A program made the translations under genes and the position numbers. The notes under the pieces are model-generated. The model did not search any database, was not told the origin of the DNA, and was given only the letters and a program-made list of their open reading frames with translations. 64,000 nt of DNA from Epilithonimonas zeae (GTDB lineage Bacteria; Bacteroidota; Bacteroidia; Flavobacteriales; Weeksellaceae), in NCBI RefSeq assembly GCF_023278365.1, contig NZ_CP075338.1:744001-808000 (forward strand). The letters run 5' to 3'. Below are positions 27,329-36,682 of the stretch, piece after piece (within the stretch, counting starts at the first letter, position 1; each line of letters begins with the position of its first letter).

Positions 27329-30300
27329 TTATATTAACTTGTATCTCGGCAATCCAATCTCTTTTTCCTGCGGATATGGTTTTCTTTGGGTCATACTTAC
27401 ATCTTCTCTTATTCTATTATAAGCCTCAAATGATTTGTCTTTATCGAGTGTATATCTTGGATCAGGAATGAATGGCATTTTCTGCATTTTCAGAATCGTG
27501 ATAGTTGGAAAATGAAAATCAACCTCGACAATTCCTAAAAGTAAATAACATCCACCTCCCTGAAATGGATACTTACTAAGATTATCAGGAAAATGAGCTG
27601 TATCAAAATACTCTCCTTCATTATCAATCCAAGTCCCAAAGAACATAGCTCCTCTTTTAGTAGGTACGTGTTTTCTTGAAATAAGATAAGCCAGCATTTT
27701 GACTTCTTTTTTGTGATGTTTGGTTAAGTCCTTTGCCATCACGCTTCCTCTGTATTTTGTTTGCAAAAGATCAAATGGACTTACAGAAACAGGAAATCCT
27801 AAAATTTCTATTTCATCAAATGCATCCTCATAGGGATGACGCACAACTTCTGGTAATTTGTATTCTTTTTTAGGCTCATCAAGCAAAGTCAAATGTTTAT
27901 AATTTTGTTTTTCGCCTGCGAGCAAAAATCTGGCTTCTATCAAAAGTTCGTGTTTTGGTTTTCCTGTAAATCTAAAAGCTCCGATGAATATCAAAGTTTG
28001 CAGCGTTTCAAGTCCAATAGAAACTCTTTTAACGAAGTTTTCTAATGATTCATAATCTCCATTAGCATTTCTTTCTTCAGGGATTAAAGTTGCTGTTTTG
28101 CTATCTAAACTTTCGATGTGCATAAATCCCATATATACATCTCTGCCATAAACTGTGGTTTTATACTCACCCTTGTTTACACAAGGATTTAGAATGTTAG
28201 CACCTGACATTCTGGCTTCGTGAATATAGACCTCCGTCCTGTAAAAACCACCACCATTATTAATAGCAGATACCATAAACTCAATGGGATAATTAACTTT
28301 TAAATATAAGCTTTGATAACTCTCTACAGCGTAAGATGCTGAATGTGCTTTACAAAATGAATATCCTGCAAAGGATTCAATCTGGCGATACACTTCTTTT
28401 GATAACTGTTCGGAATGTCCAAGCTTTTTACAGGATTCAAAAAAATGATCCTTAACTTTCTGTAAAGCTGATAGTGAGCGACCTTTGCCACTCATAGCAC
28501 GCCTCAAGACATCACCATCCGACGCCGCTAATCCTCCAAAATGAAGAGCAATCTTTATAACATCTTCCTGATACACCATAATACCATAAGTCTCACCTAG
28601 TTCTTTTTTAAAAACCTCGTGGAAATATTCGAACTTGTCAGGATTATTGTGTCTGAAAATATATTCACGCATCATACCACTTTGTGCCACACCTGGTCTT
28701 ATGATAGATGATGCTGCAACCAACACCTTATAATTATCACATTTTAACCTTCTCAACAATCCACGCATCGCAGGGCTTTCTATGTAAAAACAACCTATTG
28801 TTTTACCTCTGCTCAAATACTCATTACACTTTGATTCATTTTTTGAAATTGACGTATCTCTAATGTCAATCGTAACACCTCTTTTTTCTTCTATAAGCTT
28901 AACTGCATCATTGATTGTACCTAATCCTCTTTGTGACAAAATATCAAATTTCTCAAAGCCAATTTCTTCTGCTACGTGCATATCAAATTGAATAATTGGA
29001 AATCCTTTAGGTGGCATTTCCAGAGCTGTGTAATTGGTAATTGGTTCTTCTGAAATAATGATTCCACAAGCGTGCATACTTCTTTGATTTGGAAACTTTT
29101 CTAATAGTTTTCCATACTTATGAACCATAGCCGAAACCGAATTTATATCGTGAGCTTCTATAGGCTTTGTTGCCAGTTCATCCAGTTCTTCTTTTGGCAG
29201 ACCAAATACTTTACCTACCTCCCTGAATATTGACTTATATTTAAACTCAACATTAGTCCCACAAAAGGCAACGTGATCTTTCCCATATTTATCAAAAATA
29301 TACTGCAAAATAGTATCTCTATCCTGCCAACTCCAATCCAAATCAAAATCAGGTGGAGTTTTGCGATTCAGATTAAGGAACCTTTCAAAATATAAGTCAA
29401 GTTCTAAAGGACAAATATCAGTAATCCCTAGACAATAAGCTATAATACTGTTTGCTCCGCTTCCTCTACCTACGTGCATAAATCCCATTCTGTTACTATA
29501 CTTAACAATATCCCAAGTAATAAGGAAATAGCCTGAAAAATTAAGCATATCAATTACCTTTAACTCTTTTTCCACTCGTTGAATGGCTGATCGGTGACAA
29601 TCAGGATAACGCCTCTTTAAACCTTCATAAGAAAGCTTAGCTAAAAGTTCAAAATCACTTTTTTTGCTACCTGTAAAAAACTTTTTATTTTTCGGTGTTG
29701 AGTAGTCAAATTCAAAATGGCATTGTTCCAAAATCCATTCTGTATTCTTTATGATCTTTGGATATGCCTTGAATTTATTTAATAAATCCTCTGGCTGAAC
29801 AAATACTTCTGAATCTTTACAATAATCAGTTGATTTTAACTTTGAGCCTAATATATTAAGATCAATGGCTCTTAAAATCTTATGCAGATTATAATCCGTT
29901 TTGGTTTTAACTGTAACAGGCTGTAAAATGACCATTTTCGGAATATATACTTTCAATTCCGATTTTACCAAAAGATTTAGCTCTTCAGGTTTGATTCCTA
30001 TATATTCATTACGGTGTAGTTTTTCAGGAAAATCGTTAAGTGGGTATATAACTGTAACATTTGAAAATGATGGATGATATTTTGGAAGTTCTTTACCATC
30101 GCAATTATGTTCTGTTAAAAGTTTGTTGATTTCGCCAATCCCTTTATTCCCTTTAGCAAGACAGATATAAAATAGTTCGTTTTCTTTTCTGATTTCTACA
30201 CCAATAACCGATTTTATATTGGATGCTTTACAAAGTTTGTGAAATTCATAAATGCCTGTAATCGTATTGATGTCTGTTAAGGCCAATATCCTAACATTCA

Positions 30301-30382
30301 ATTCAACAGCCTGCTGAACCAATTCCTGTACGGATATAGTCCCATAACGTAAACTATTGTATGAGTGACAATTTAAAAACAT
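27329..30382 (-). CDS. DNA polymerase III alpha subunit, DnaE2-like
   Basis: A 1017-residue C-family polymerase. It starts with a PHP domain (NCHSYNSLRYGTISVQELVQQAVELNVRILALTD). The catalytic aspartates are visible in PPDFDLDWSWQDRD, and the helix-hairpin-helix and OB-fold regions follow. It is shorter than the about 1100-1200 residues of replicative DnaE, as expected for DnaE2/ImuC-type enzymes used in damage tolerance. It lies 9 bp after dinB on the same strand, so the two form one unit. As cargo it would give inducible translesion synthesis. Confidence 0.88.
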   Translation of the reverse strand: MFLNCHSYNSLRYGTISVQELVQQAVELNVRILALTDINTITGIYEFHKLCKASNIKSVIGVEIRKENELFYICLAKGNKGIGEINKLLTEHNCDGKELPKYHPSFSNVTVIYPLNDFPEKLHRNEYIGIKPEELNLLVKSELKVYIPKMVILQPVTVKTKTDYNLHKILRAIDLNILGSKLKSTDYCKDSEVFVQPEDLLNKFKAYPKIIKNTEWILEQCHFEFDYSTPKNKKFFTGSKKSDFELLAKLSYEGLKRRYPDCHRSAIQRVEKELKVIDMLNFSGYFLITWDIVKYSNRMGFMHVGRGSGANSIIAYCLGITDICPLELDLYFERFLNLNRKTPPDFDLDWSWQDRDTILQYIFDKYGKDHVAFCGTNVEFKYKSIFREVGKVFGLPKEELDELATKPIEAHDINSVSAMVHKYGKLLEKFPNQRSMHACGIIISEEPITNYTALEMPPKGFPIIQFDMHVAEEIGFEKFDILSQRGLGTINDAVKLIEEKRGVTIDIRDTSISKNESKCNEYLSRGKTIGCFYIESPAMRGLLRRLKCDNYKVLVAASSIIRPGVAQSGMMREYIFRHNNPDKFEYFHEVFKKELGETYGIMVYQEDVIKIALHFGGLAASDGDVLRRAMSGKGRSLSALQKVKDHFFESCKKLGHSEQLSKEVYRQIESFAGYSFCKAHSASYAVESYQSLYLKVNYPIEFMVSAINNGGGFYRTEVYIHEARMSGANILNPCVNKGEYKTTVYGRDVYMGFMHIESLDSKTATLIPEERNANGDYESLENFVKRVSIGLETLQTLIFIGAFRFTGKPKHELLIEARFLLAGEKQNYKHLTLLDEPKKEYKLPEVVRHPYEDAFDEIEILGFPVSVSPFDLLQTKYRGSVMAKDLTKHHKKEVKMLAYLISRKHVPTKRGAMFFGTWIDNEGEYFDTAHFPDNLSKYPFQGGGCYLLLGIVEVDFHFPTITILKMQKMPFIPDPRYTLDKDKSFEAYNRIREDVSMTQRKPYPQEKEIGLPRYKLI

Positions 30383-30391
30383 AATTAACTC

Positions 30392-31531
30392 TTATAATAA
30401 GCCAGATGCTCTGCCTACACTTGTATTTCCAAACCTCAATTTCAGTTTATCCATTGTTTGATAGAGGCTGATTAATTCTTCGGTGTCTTCAAACAAATTC
30501 ATCTGATGACAGCCGTGTACCAATCCTGTGAACTTAACACCAATTAATCGAATTCTCATTCTTCGGGAATACAGTTTGTCGAATAAATCTAAAACATACT
30601 TTAACAATGTATGGTCAGCAGATGTGTAAGGTATTCTGCATTGTTTGGTTTCAGTATCAAAATTGGAATATCTTATTTTAACAACTACAACTGATGTAAG
30701 CCATTTTTCACTTCTGAGTTGAAATGCCAATTGTTCAACCATTCCTGATAATATACTTTTGATTCCCTGAATATCAATAGTGTCCTGAGAAAAGGTGTTT
30801 TCTGATGATATGGACTTTCTTTCGGAATAAGGTATAACAGGTGTCTCATCAATGCCATTGGCTTTCTTCCAAAGTTCAGTACCATTTTTTCCAATTAATT
30901 GATGCAACACATCAACAGGTGTTTCAGATAAAGTTTGAATTGTTCGCACGCCAAGCCTTGAAAGCAATTGAAATGTCACATTCCCTACCATAGGAATCTT
31001 TTTGATAGACAATGGATTTAGAAAAGGTTTAATATTCTGTGGAGGGATTTCCAATCTTCCTGTAGGTTTGGATTCACCAGTTCCAATCTTAGAAACGGTT
31101 TTGTTAGTGGATAATGCAAAACTAATGGGTAGACCTGTATCTTTTGTAACAGCACCTGCAATTTCATTTGTCCATTTATAGCAACCAAAAAATTTATCCA
31201 TTCCTGAGAGATCAATATAAAATTCATCAACACTTGCTTTTTCCAATAAAGGTACTTTTTCCTGAATGATTTCTGTAACCGTATGCGACATATTGGAATA
31301 ATATTCCATATCGCCTTTTATAACTTTCGCATCAGGACATAATCTTAGTGCCATTTTAATAGGCATTGCACTTCTGACACCAAAATATCTTGATTCATAG
31401 GAACAGGAAGCCACAACTCCCCTATCACCACCACCAATAATGACAGGAATACCATTCAAACTGGAATTTTTCAGTCTCTCACAAGAGACAAAAAACGTAT
31501 CCAGATCCATATGAACAATTGATTTTTCCAC
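30392..31531 (-). CDS. Y-family DNA polymerase (DinB/Pol IV-like)
   Basis: A 379-residue translesion polymerase. MDLDTFFVSCERL holds the first catalytic Asp and KASVDEFYIDLSGMD the SVDE acidic pair. The helix-hairpin-helix region (IKKIPMVGNVTFQLLSRLGVRTIQTL) and the little-finger domain follow. It is divergent from the S24 repressor gene, with only 61 bp between start codons. A TAATTTTG -7 match on the minus strand (31536-31543) lies directly before the start, so the mRNA may be leaderless. The intact active site points to an active polymerase rather than an ImuB-type dead one. Confidence 0.92.
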   Translation of the reverse strand: MEKSIVHMDLDTFFVSCERLKNSSLNGIPVIIGGGDRGVVASCSYESRYFGVRSAMPIKMALRLCPDAKVIKGDMEYYSNMSHTVTEIIQEKVPLLEKASVDEFYIDLSGMDKFFGCYKWTNEIAGAVTKDTGLPISFALSTNKTVSKIGTGESKPTGRLEIPPQNIKPFLNPLSIKKIPMVGNVTFQLLSRLGVRTIQTLSETPVDVLHQLIGKNGTELWKKANGIDETPVIPYSERKSISSENTFSQDTIDIQGIKSILSGMVEQLAFQLRSEKWLTSVVVVKIRYSNFDTETKQCRIPYTSADHTLLKYVLDLFDKLYSRRMRIRLIGVKFTGLVHGCHQMNLFEDTEELISLYQTMDKLKLRFGNTSVGRASGLL

Positions 31532-31566
31532 GCTTCAAAATTATTACGTTTTGTAGCTTAATTTTG

Positions 31567-31593
31567 TATATTTGTTGCTATAAATTATAGCAA
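31567..31593. promoter_or_regulatory. Promoter and 19-bp palindrome of the S24 repressor/dinB switch
   Basis: TTGCTATAA-A-TTATAGCAA (31575-31593) is a perfect inverted repeat around one central base. It overlaps the A of the repressor start codon and directly follows a -7 match TATATTTG (31567-31574). It lies 44 bp from the dinB start on the other strand. Position and symmetry make it the prime operator candidate for the repressor controlling both directions. Confidence 0.75.
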
Positions 31594-32360
31594 TGTCAAT
31601 TTTATCAGAAAACATCAGGTATTTAAGAGGTAAGCTGAATATGTCACAACAGAAAGTTGCGGATGATTTATCAATTACCAGAGGGAGGTATGGTAAGTAC
31701 GAAGACGGGGCGACAGAGCCTCCGCTTGATATTTTGCTTAAAATCTCCAAATATTACAAAGTCAGTATCGATTTGTTATTAACTGTCAATGTCAGTAAAT
31801 ACTCCATCAATGAGATTATGGAACTTCCCGACAATAGGATTGTTTTACCCATAAGGGTTGATAATGACGGCAACGATCAAATTGAGATTATCCCACAAAA
31901 GACTTCAATGGGCTATTTAAATGGCTATAGTGACCCTGAATACATAGAAAGTCTTGATACAATTTCATTACCATTTCTAAAAGGCGGTAAATTCAGAGCC
32001 TTTCCTGCTGAAGGTGATTCTATGCCGCCCTATAAAGATGGAACTTACATCGTAGGAAAGTATGTCGAAAATCTTTCTGATTTGAAAACAGACAGAACTT
32101 ATGTTTTCATAACAACTAATGATGGTATCAGCTATAAAAGATTTCAGTTCCACGAAGCAGATGGCATTTGGGTCAAAGCAGATAACAGTTTTTATGAGCC
32201 ATATAAAATTCCATTAGCAGAAATCAAAGAAATTTGGGAATTTGCCTGTAGTATTAATACCAAAGAATTAACGAACACTTCAAAAGACAAAAATTCGGAG
32301 ATTTTAGAAATGTTTTTGGAATTAAAAAACGAAATAAGACTATTAAAAAAGCTACATTAA
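31593..32360 (+). CDS. LexA/CI-like self-cleaving repressor (XRE HTH + S24 peptidase)
   Basis: A 255-residue protein. The N-terminal HTH (about 5-62: NIRYLRGKLNMSQQKVADDLSITRGRYGKYEDG) is joined to an S24 peptidase domain. Catalytic Ser143 lies in EGDSMPPYKDGTYIVG and catalytic Lys182 in GISYKRFQF. The expected scissile bond is M106-G107 in KTSMGYLNGYSDPEYIE, where LexA-type proteins usually have Ala-Gly. Cleavage in response to RecA filaments would release the divergent dinB-dnaE genes. Canonical LexA is thought to be missing from many Bacteroidota, so this element may bring its own damage switch. Confidence 0.9.
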   Translation: MSILSENIRYLRGKLNMSQQKVADDLSITRGRYGKYEDGATEPPLDILLKISKYYKVSIDLLLTVNVSKYSINEIMELPDNRIVLPIRVDNDGNDQIEIIPQKTSMGYLNGYSDPEYIESLDTISLPFLKGGKFRAFPAEGDSMPPYKDGTYIVGKYVENLSDLKTDRTYVFITTNDGISYKRFQFHEADGIWVKADNSFYEPYKIPLAEIKEIWEFACSINTKELTNTSKDKNSEILEMFLELKNEIRLLKKLH

Positions 32361-32416
32361 CTTTAAATATTGCGTAATTCTTAATTAAAAAATTCTAATC
32401 TAACACAATTTGAAAT

Positions 32417-33811
32417 ATGCAAAAAATTGACATTGAGATTTTCCAAGCAATTATTGAAAACACTAATTTTAAAACAATTAAGCTTACTAACAAACAAGTG
32501 CATCTTGAAGATAGCATTGATATTGAAATGTATGATAGATCATTCTATTTTGAAAATTGCATATTTACTGGAGGAAGAATTAATTTTAGAAATTACGAAG
32601 AAGGAGATAATCATTCTCAGTCTATACAATTTATAAATTGTACAATCTCAAATGATTTATTCATTAAAGATTGCAAATTATACAAAATAGAGTTTAGTAA
32701 TGTTAATATAAATTCAAACCATTTTCACATATCAACTTTAGATGTAGAGTATCTAAGTATTTCAGGAAGCCCAGAGAAATACAATAATATTAATTCATTA
32801 ATACTTCATAATTTAAATATTCACACACAAATTGCTGATTTGGATTTTAGATTAAATAATATTAATAGTTTTCATGTTAATAACTGTATTTTTATAACTA
32901 TACAAATTAATTCTAATAATATTAAAAGATTACATTTCGATAAACTTGTAAATAAAAATTATTTTCAGTTTTGGAAAAATAATTTAATGGAATATTCAAC
33001 TATAAAAAAGTCAGTTTTAAATGAATTTATAGGCAAAAGTTCAATATATGGACAAGAGTTAAAATTTGAACAAACAAGCTTTAATGAAGTTTGTAGATTG
33101 GATAAAGTTCCATCTAAGTCACAAAGTTCAATTAATTTTATAGAATGTATATTTGAAAAAAGTGTCTTTTTTGATGAAAGCACCTTTTATCAGATAGCTA
33201 CCGAAGGAGTATTTTTCAAAGATATAGTTTCTTTCAACTCAACAACAGTTCACAAAATCAAATTTAAAAGTGTTCATTTTGACAAAATTGCATTTTTTAA
33301 TGGTTTCAAAATAATTTCCCTAAAGTTAGTTGATATTGGAACAATCAGAATTATTAAAAATCAATTATACAAAACAGAAAATAAAGTAGATTTTCTTAAG
33401 TACAATGTTCTTGAACAAAATATTTTATTAAATGATAAAAATATAAGTTTTAATGATAGAGCTATACTCACATTAAATAAAATTTCTAATAATTTTGGAA
33501 GTAATTGGATACAAGGAATATTATTTACAATGTTAGTTAGTTTTTTGGGATTTTTTTTATTACTACTTATAAATAATTTTTCACAAAATAATAGTTATGA
33601 ATTTGTTATTAGTTTGGACAACAATGTACCTTCAGCATCTTTTCAAGAAATACTTGGTGAATGGCTTAAATTTACTTTTTCGCTAGATGTACGAATCTAT
33701 AAAAATTATGAATCGAATGGTTTTTTGTTGCTAACATTCTTTTTATTCAAGATCATTGTCGGATACGGAATTTATCAAACAATTGCAGCTTTTCGGAAAC
33801 ATAGTAAATAA
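32417..33811 (+). CDS. Beta-helix-like protein with two C-terminal membrane segments
   Basis: A 464-residue protein not assigned to a family. Residues 1-310 are short repeating strands with periodic N, F, I and S (FENCIFTGG, FINCTISNDLFIKDCKL, FIECIFEKSVFFDESTF), like degenerate pentapeptide or right-handed beta-helix proteins. Residues 365-385 and 434-456 are membrane helices around a loop of about 48 residues, a pore-like arrangement. It starts 57 bp after the repressor gene on the same strand. A sensor domain joined to a membrane effector is an inference. The next gene follows at 8 bp. Confidence 0.65.
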   Translation: MQKIDIEIFQAIIENTNFKTIKLTNKQVHLEDSIDIEMYDRSFYFENCIFTGGRINFRNYEEGDNHSQSIQFINCTISNDLFIKDCKLYKIEFSNVNINSNHFHISTLDVEYLSISGSPEKYNNINSLILHNLNIHTQIADLDFRLNNINSFHVNNCIFITIQINSNNIKRLHFDKLVNKNYFQFWKNNLMEYSTIKKSVLNEFIGKSSIYGQELKFEQTSFNEVCRLDKVPSKSQSSINFIECIFEKSVFFDESTFYQIATEGVFFKDIVSFNSTTVHKIKFKSVHFDKIAFFNGFKIISLKLVDIGTIRIIKNQLYKTENKVDFLKYNVLEQNILLNDKNISFNDRAILTLNKISNNFGSNWIQGILFTMLVSFLGFFLLLLINNFSQNNSYEFVISLDNNVPSASFQEILGEWLKFTFSLDVRIYKNYESNGFLLLTFFLFKIIVGYGIYQTIAAFRKHSK

Positions 33812-33818
33812 ACATAAA

Positions 33819-34541
33819 ATGAAAATAATAGATTTTGACAAACAAATAAATGCAAATCCATATTTGCTAAATATTTATAATAATATTCCTAAAATTGATT
33901 TTCAGAAAAAATATGATTGGGCTCTCCATTCAGAAAATATCATTAGGGAATTTCCACATTCACAATATTGTAATTTTGATTTAAAATGGCTAGAAATTGT
34001 ACAACGAATTGATAATGTTAATGATTTAATTAAAGAACTTTTTTCAGATTTCATATTACTAAATTTAGTGATTGATCCTGACCCTTTACAAGATGGAATG
34101 AGGAAAACCCCACTTCACTACAAACAGAAGTTTTTGACGGAACAAATATTTTATTGGATTAGAAAAACTGTTGATGAACTAATTTCATTAATATTTGTAT
34201 TAGAATTTTTGAAGCAAAATGGAAATAATTATCCAGAAAAAATAAATACTGATTGTATAGGAAAGCTAATTCAAACTAATGATTTCATACCTGATATAAA
34301 GTCTAAACATCTTAATTTCTTGGTACTAATAAATGATATTTCAAATGCTTACAAACATTCTTTTCACAATTCAGAAACATACTCATTAATAGGAATAAAT
34401 GATCCACTGGCTCATGCATATGGATTTAAATTAAATAATGTTAATAAAGAAGTATTATTTACCGCTCATAAAATTGAAGATATTATTAATTCACTTAATA
34501 TACTAATATGTGATATGATTGACTACATTAAAAAAATATAG
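33819..34541 (+). CDS. Hypothetical helical protein, partner of the beta-helix membrane protein
   Basis: A 240-residue protein with no recognised domain. The ATG at 33819, 7 bp after the previous stop, is preferred to the frame's ATG at 33756, which lies inside the previous gene. It is mostly alpha-helical and soluble. A segment NDISNAYKHSFHNSE loosely recalls HEPN-like helical proteins, but the R-x4-6-H catalytic motif is not present. The tight spacing suggests it works with the preceding membrane protein. Confidence 0.6.
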   Translation: MKIIDFDKQINANPYLLNIYNNIPKIDFQKKYDWALHSENIIREFPHSQYCNFDLKWLEIVQRIDNVNDLIKELFSDFILLNLVIDPDPLQDGMRKTPLHYKQKFLTEQIFYWIRKTVDELISLIFVLEFLKQNGNNYPEKINTDCIGKLIQTNDFIPDIKSKHLNFLVLINDISNAYKHSFHNSETYSLIGINDPLAHAYGFKLNNVNKEVLFTAHKIEDIINSLNILICDMIDYIKKI

Positions 34542-34675
34542 AAACGTCTATAAAGTTGGCAGCATTCAAATAGTTGTATTTTTTAATATTGACATTAACA
34601 TACCTTGAAAACTAATTTTCAATAGCTTTGTAAATCGCAAATATCTATTCAATTATAAAATTTCTATTAGTATTT

Positions 34676-36559
34676 TTACTTTAAACTATCTAAATACAAT
34701 TTCGAATTTATATACAATTGTGTTTCGTTAGCCATTCGCCTTCCTTGATTAACATCATTTTTATCACTTCTCAGTTCTTTTATATTTAACATTGTATTAT
34801 CCATCAATTTAACAATAGAACTTTTTAAACTTTTCATTGTTGGATTAATTTGGGATTTTTTAAAAGCATTAAAAATTATTCTATTTTCAAAATCTTTATT
34901 GTCAATTTTTAAATTAATTACTTCATTAGAATTTAGTAGTATTTTAGTTTCAATTGTTCCTAAAATAATATAACCGAATTCATGTGCCTTTTCTCCTTTC
35001 GGCAGAAACCTATCTTCAATGATAATTAACATACCATTTTCTTTTAAAACACTTTTTATAAGAAGTAATAATTCTATCCATTCGTTTGGGTTAATCTCAT
35101 GGAGCACATTGCACAGCACCACAATATCATAGTTGTCTTTAGGAATTTCTGAATCGAGGTAATATAATTTATTAAGAGTAGGAACTTGTAATAATAGAAC
35201 CTCATTTTCTTTATCGGGTTCATATGCTGAATAGATTATCTTTTTTGCAGTATCTCCATCTTCAGATATAGTATATCCAATTCTACCCTTGCCAGCCCCA
35301 AAGTCCAACAATTCTACTGTAGTATTTTTTTGAACGAAATCTTTAAATAATATAAACTGGGGATCATTTGTATTATTTGAAAAAACAACATCTGGATTTT
35401 TGAAACACTGAACCATAAAATTTCCGTATGCCCACTCCGAAATTGAGTTTATAAAAGATGTTAGTTCCATTACATGGTCTTCTAAACCCATAAGTTCGTT
35501 AAAAGAATTACCAGGTGTAGTTCTCGAAGGTGGAATTATAGAATCATTTTTCACCATTAAAATTTCATCAAAATCTAAATGTGATAATATATGAACTGAA
35601 TGTGTTGCAATCCATAGCTGTCCAGATTTGCTTATGATGTTTTTTAACGCACCTATTAATTTAACTTGTGCTTCAGGATGTAAATGTTTTTCAGGCTCAT
35701 CAATTATAATGATACAATCTCTAATGTTAGCTTTAGAGTTTGTCTCTAAGAAAAAAAATAATATCGCATAAGCAAATAGCATTTTTTGTCCTGGGCTTAA
35801 TAAATCTATATTAAAAGGTTCCTCATTCAAATGCAATATACTATTAATAACATTGCCCTGAGTAACTTGACTATATGTAAATTCTTTTCCTAAAAATTGC
35901 TTGACATATTTTTTAAAACATTGGAAAAGCTGAAATGATTTATTTATTTTAATACTTTCTTCAATAATAGAAGGGTTAGTCTTATTTTTTAAATACAAAT
36001 TAAATTCCTCACCAATAATTTCAGTTGAAATTCTTTTAAAATATTCAATTGTTGAAAGATTATTAAATAAGGAAAATTCATTGATAATTACATTCCTATT
36101 TTCATCAAGAAAATCAATATTAATAATATCTTCAAATGTCAACTTACCACTTATGTTATCCTTAATAATCTTTAAATCATCATTATCAACAACCTTTATA
36201 TAAGCTGTACTAAATCTTTTAAAATTCTCTCTAAATGCTGAAAAACCTAAAAAAGATGGGTGTTTTTCAATGTTTTCAGTATCAGTTGTCTGATTAAATT
36301 GAATCCTTAGAGACTCTACATTTTTTTTTTGTCTTCCAATAATTTGTGTTGGTATATTAGTTATAAAATCATTGTAGTATTTATCTGCAGTTATTTCATT
36401 TGCATACTTTTCAACTAATTTTAGGATTCGTGATTTTCCAGCACCATTTTTTCCTACCAAAGCTACAGTTGACCCTAGCGGTTTCTTTGTTAAATCTATT
36501 TCTTTTAAATTAACTTTTTTAGTTTCTGACTTTTCAATTTTTATTTTAGAAATTCTCAT
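34676..36559 (-). CDS. ABC-type ATPase fused to a SAM methyltransferase-like domain
   Basis: A 627-residue protein with two parts. Residues 1-345 are an ABC/RecF-like AAA ATPase: Walker A GKNGAGKS (36-43), a signature-like LLSPGQKM (253-260), Walker B CIIIIDEPEKHLHPEAQ (D287, E288) and an H-loop ATHS (H320), as in OLD-type or SMC-like defence ATPases. Residues about 400-545 look like a class I methyltransferase: motif I LLDFGAGKGRIG (417-428), acidic SAYEPD and YDIVVLCNVLHEINPNEW. OLD proteins carry a TOPRIM nuclease in this position. It stands alone as cargo; a defence role is inferred. Confidence 0.8.
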   Translation of the reverse strand: MRISKIKIEKSETKKVNLKEIDLTKKPLGSTVALVGKNGAGKSRILKLVEKYANEITADKYYNDFITNIPTQIIGRQKKNVESLRIQFNQTTDTENIEKHPSFLGFSAFRENFKRFSTAYIKVVDNDDLKIIKDNISGKLTFEDIINIDFLDENRNVIINEFSLFNNLSTIEYFKRISTEIIGEEFNLYLKNKTNPSIIEESIKINKSFQLFQCFKKYVKQFLGKEFTYSQVTQGNVINSILHLNEEPFNIDLLSPGQKMLFAYAILFFFLETNSKANIRDCIIIIDEPEKHLHPEAQVKLIGALKNIISKSGQLWIATHSVHILSHLDFDEILMVKNDSIIPPSRTTPGNSFNELMGLEDHVMELTSFINSISEWAYGNFMVQCFKNPDVVFSNNTNDPQFILFKDFVQKNTTVELLDFGAGKGRIGYTISEDGDTAKKIIYSAYEPDKENEVLLLQVPTLNKLYYLDSEIPKDNYDIVVLCNVLHEINPNEWIELLLLIKSVLKENGMLIIIEDRFLPKGEKAHEFGYIILGTIETKILLNSNEVINLKIDNKDFENRIIFNAFKKSQINPTMKSLKSSIVKLMDNTMLNIKELRSDKNDVNQGRRMANETQLYINSKLYLDSLK

Positions 36560-36682
36560 AGGTTATAGTAAAGATTATAATTCAAATGTAATAATTTATC
36601 TAAATTTTTCATCTTTGTTTTAGAAAATTTCTATTTTTGTACTTAAAGAAATATCGAAATAATAAAGCGTTAGCTTTTATTC

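Noticed and set aside
33819-34541. HEPN ribonuclease call for the helical partner protein
   Set aside because: A helical region near NAYKHSFHNSE is suggestive, but the R-x4-6-H motif is missing.
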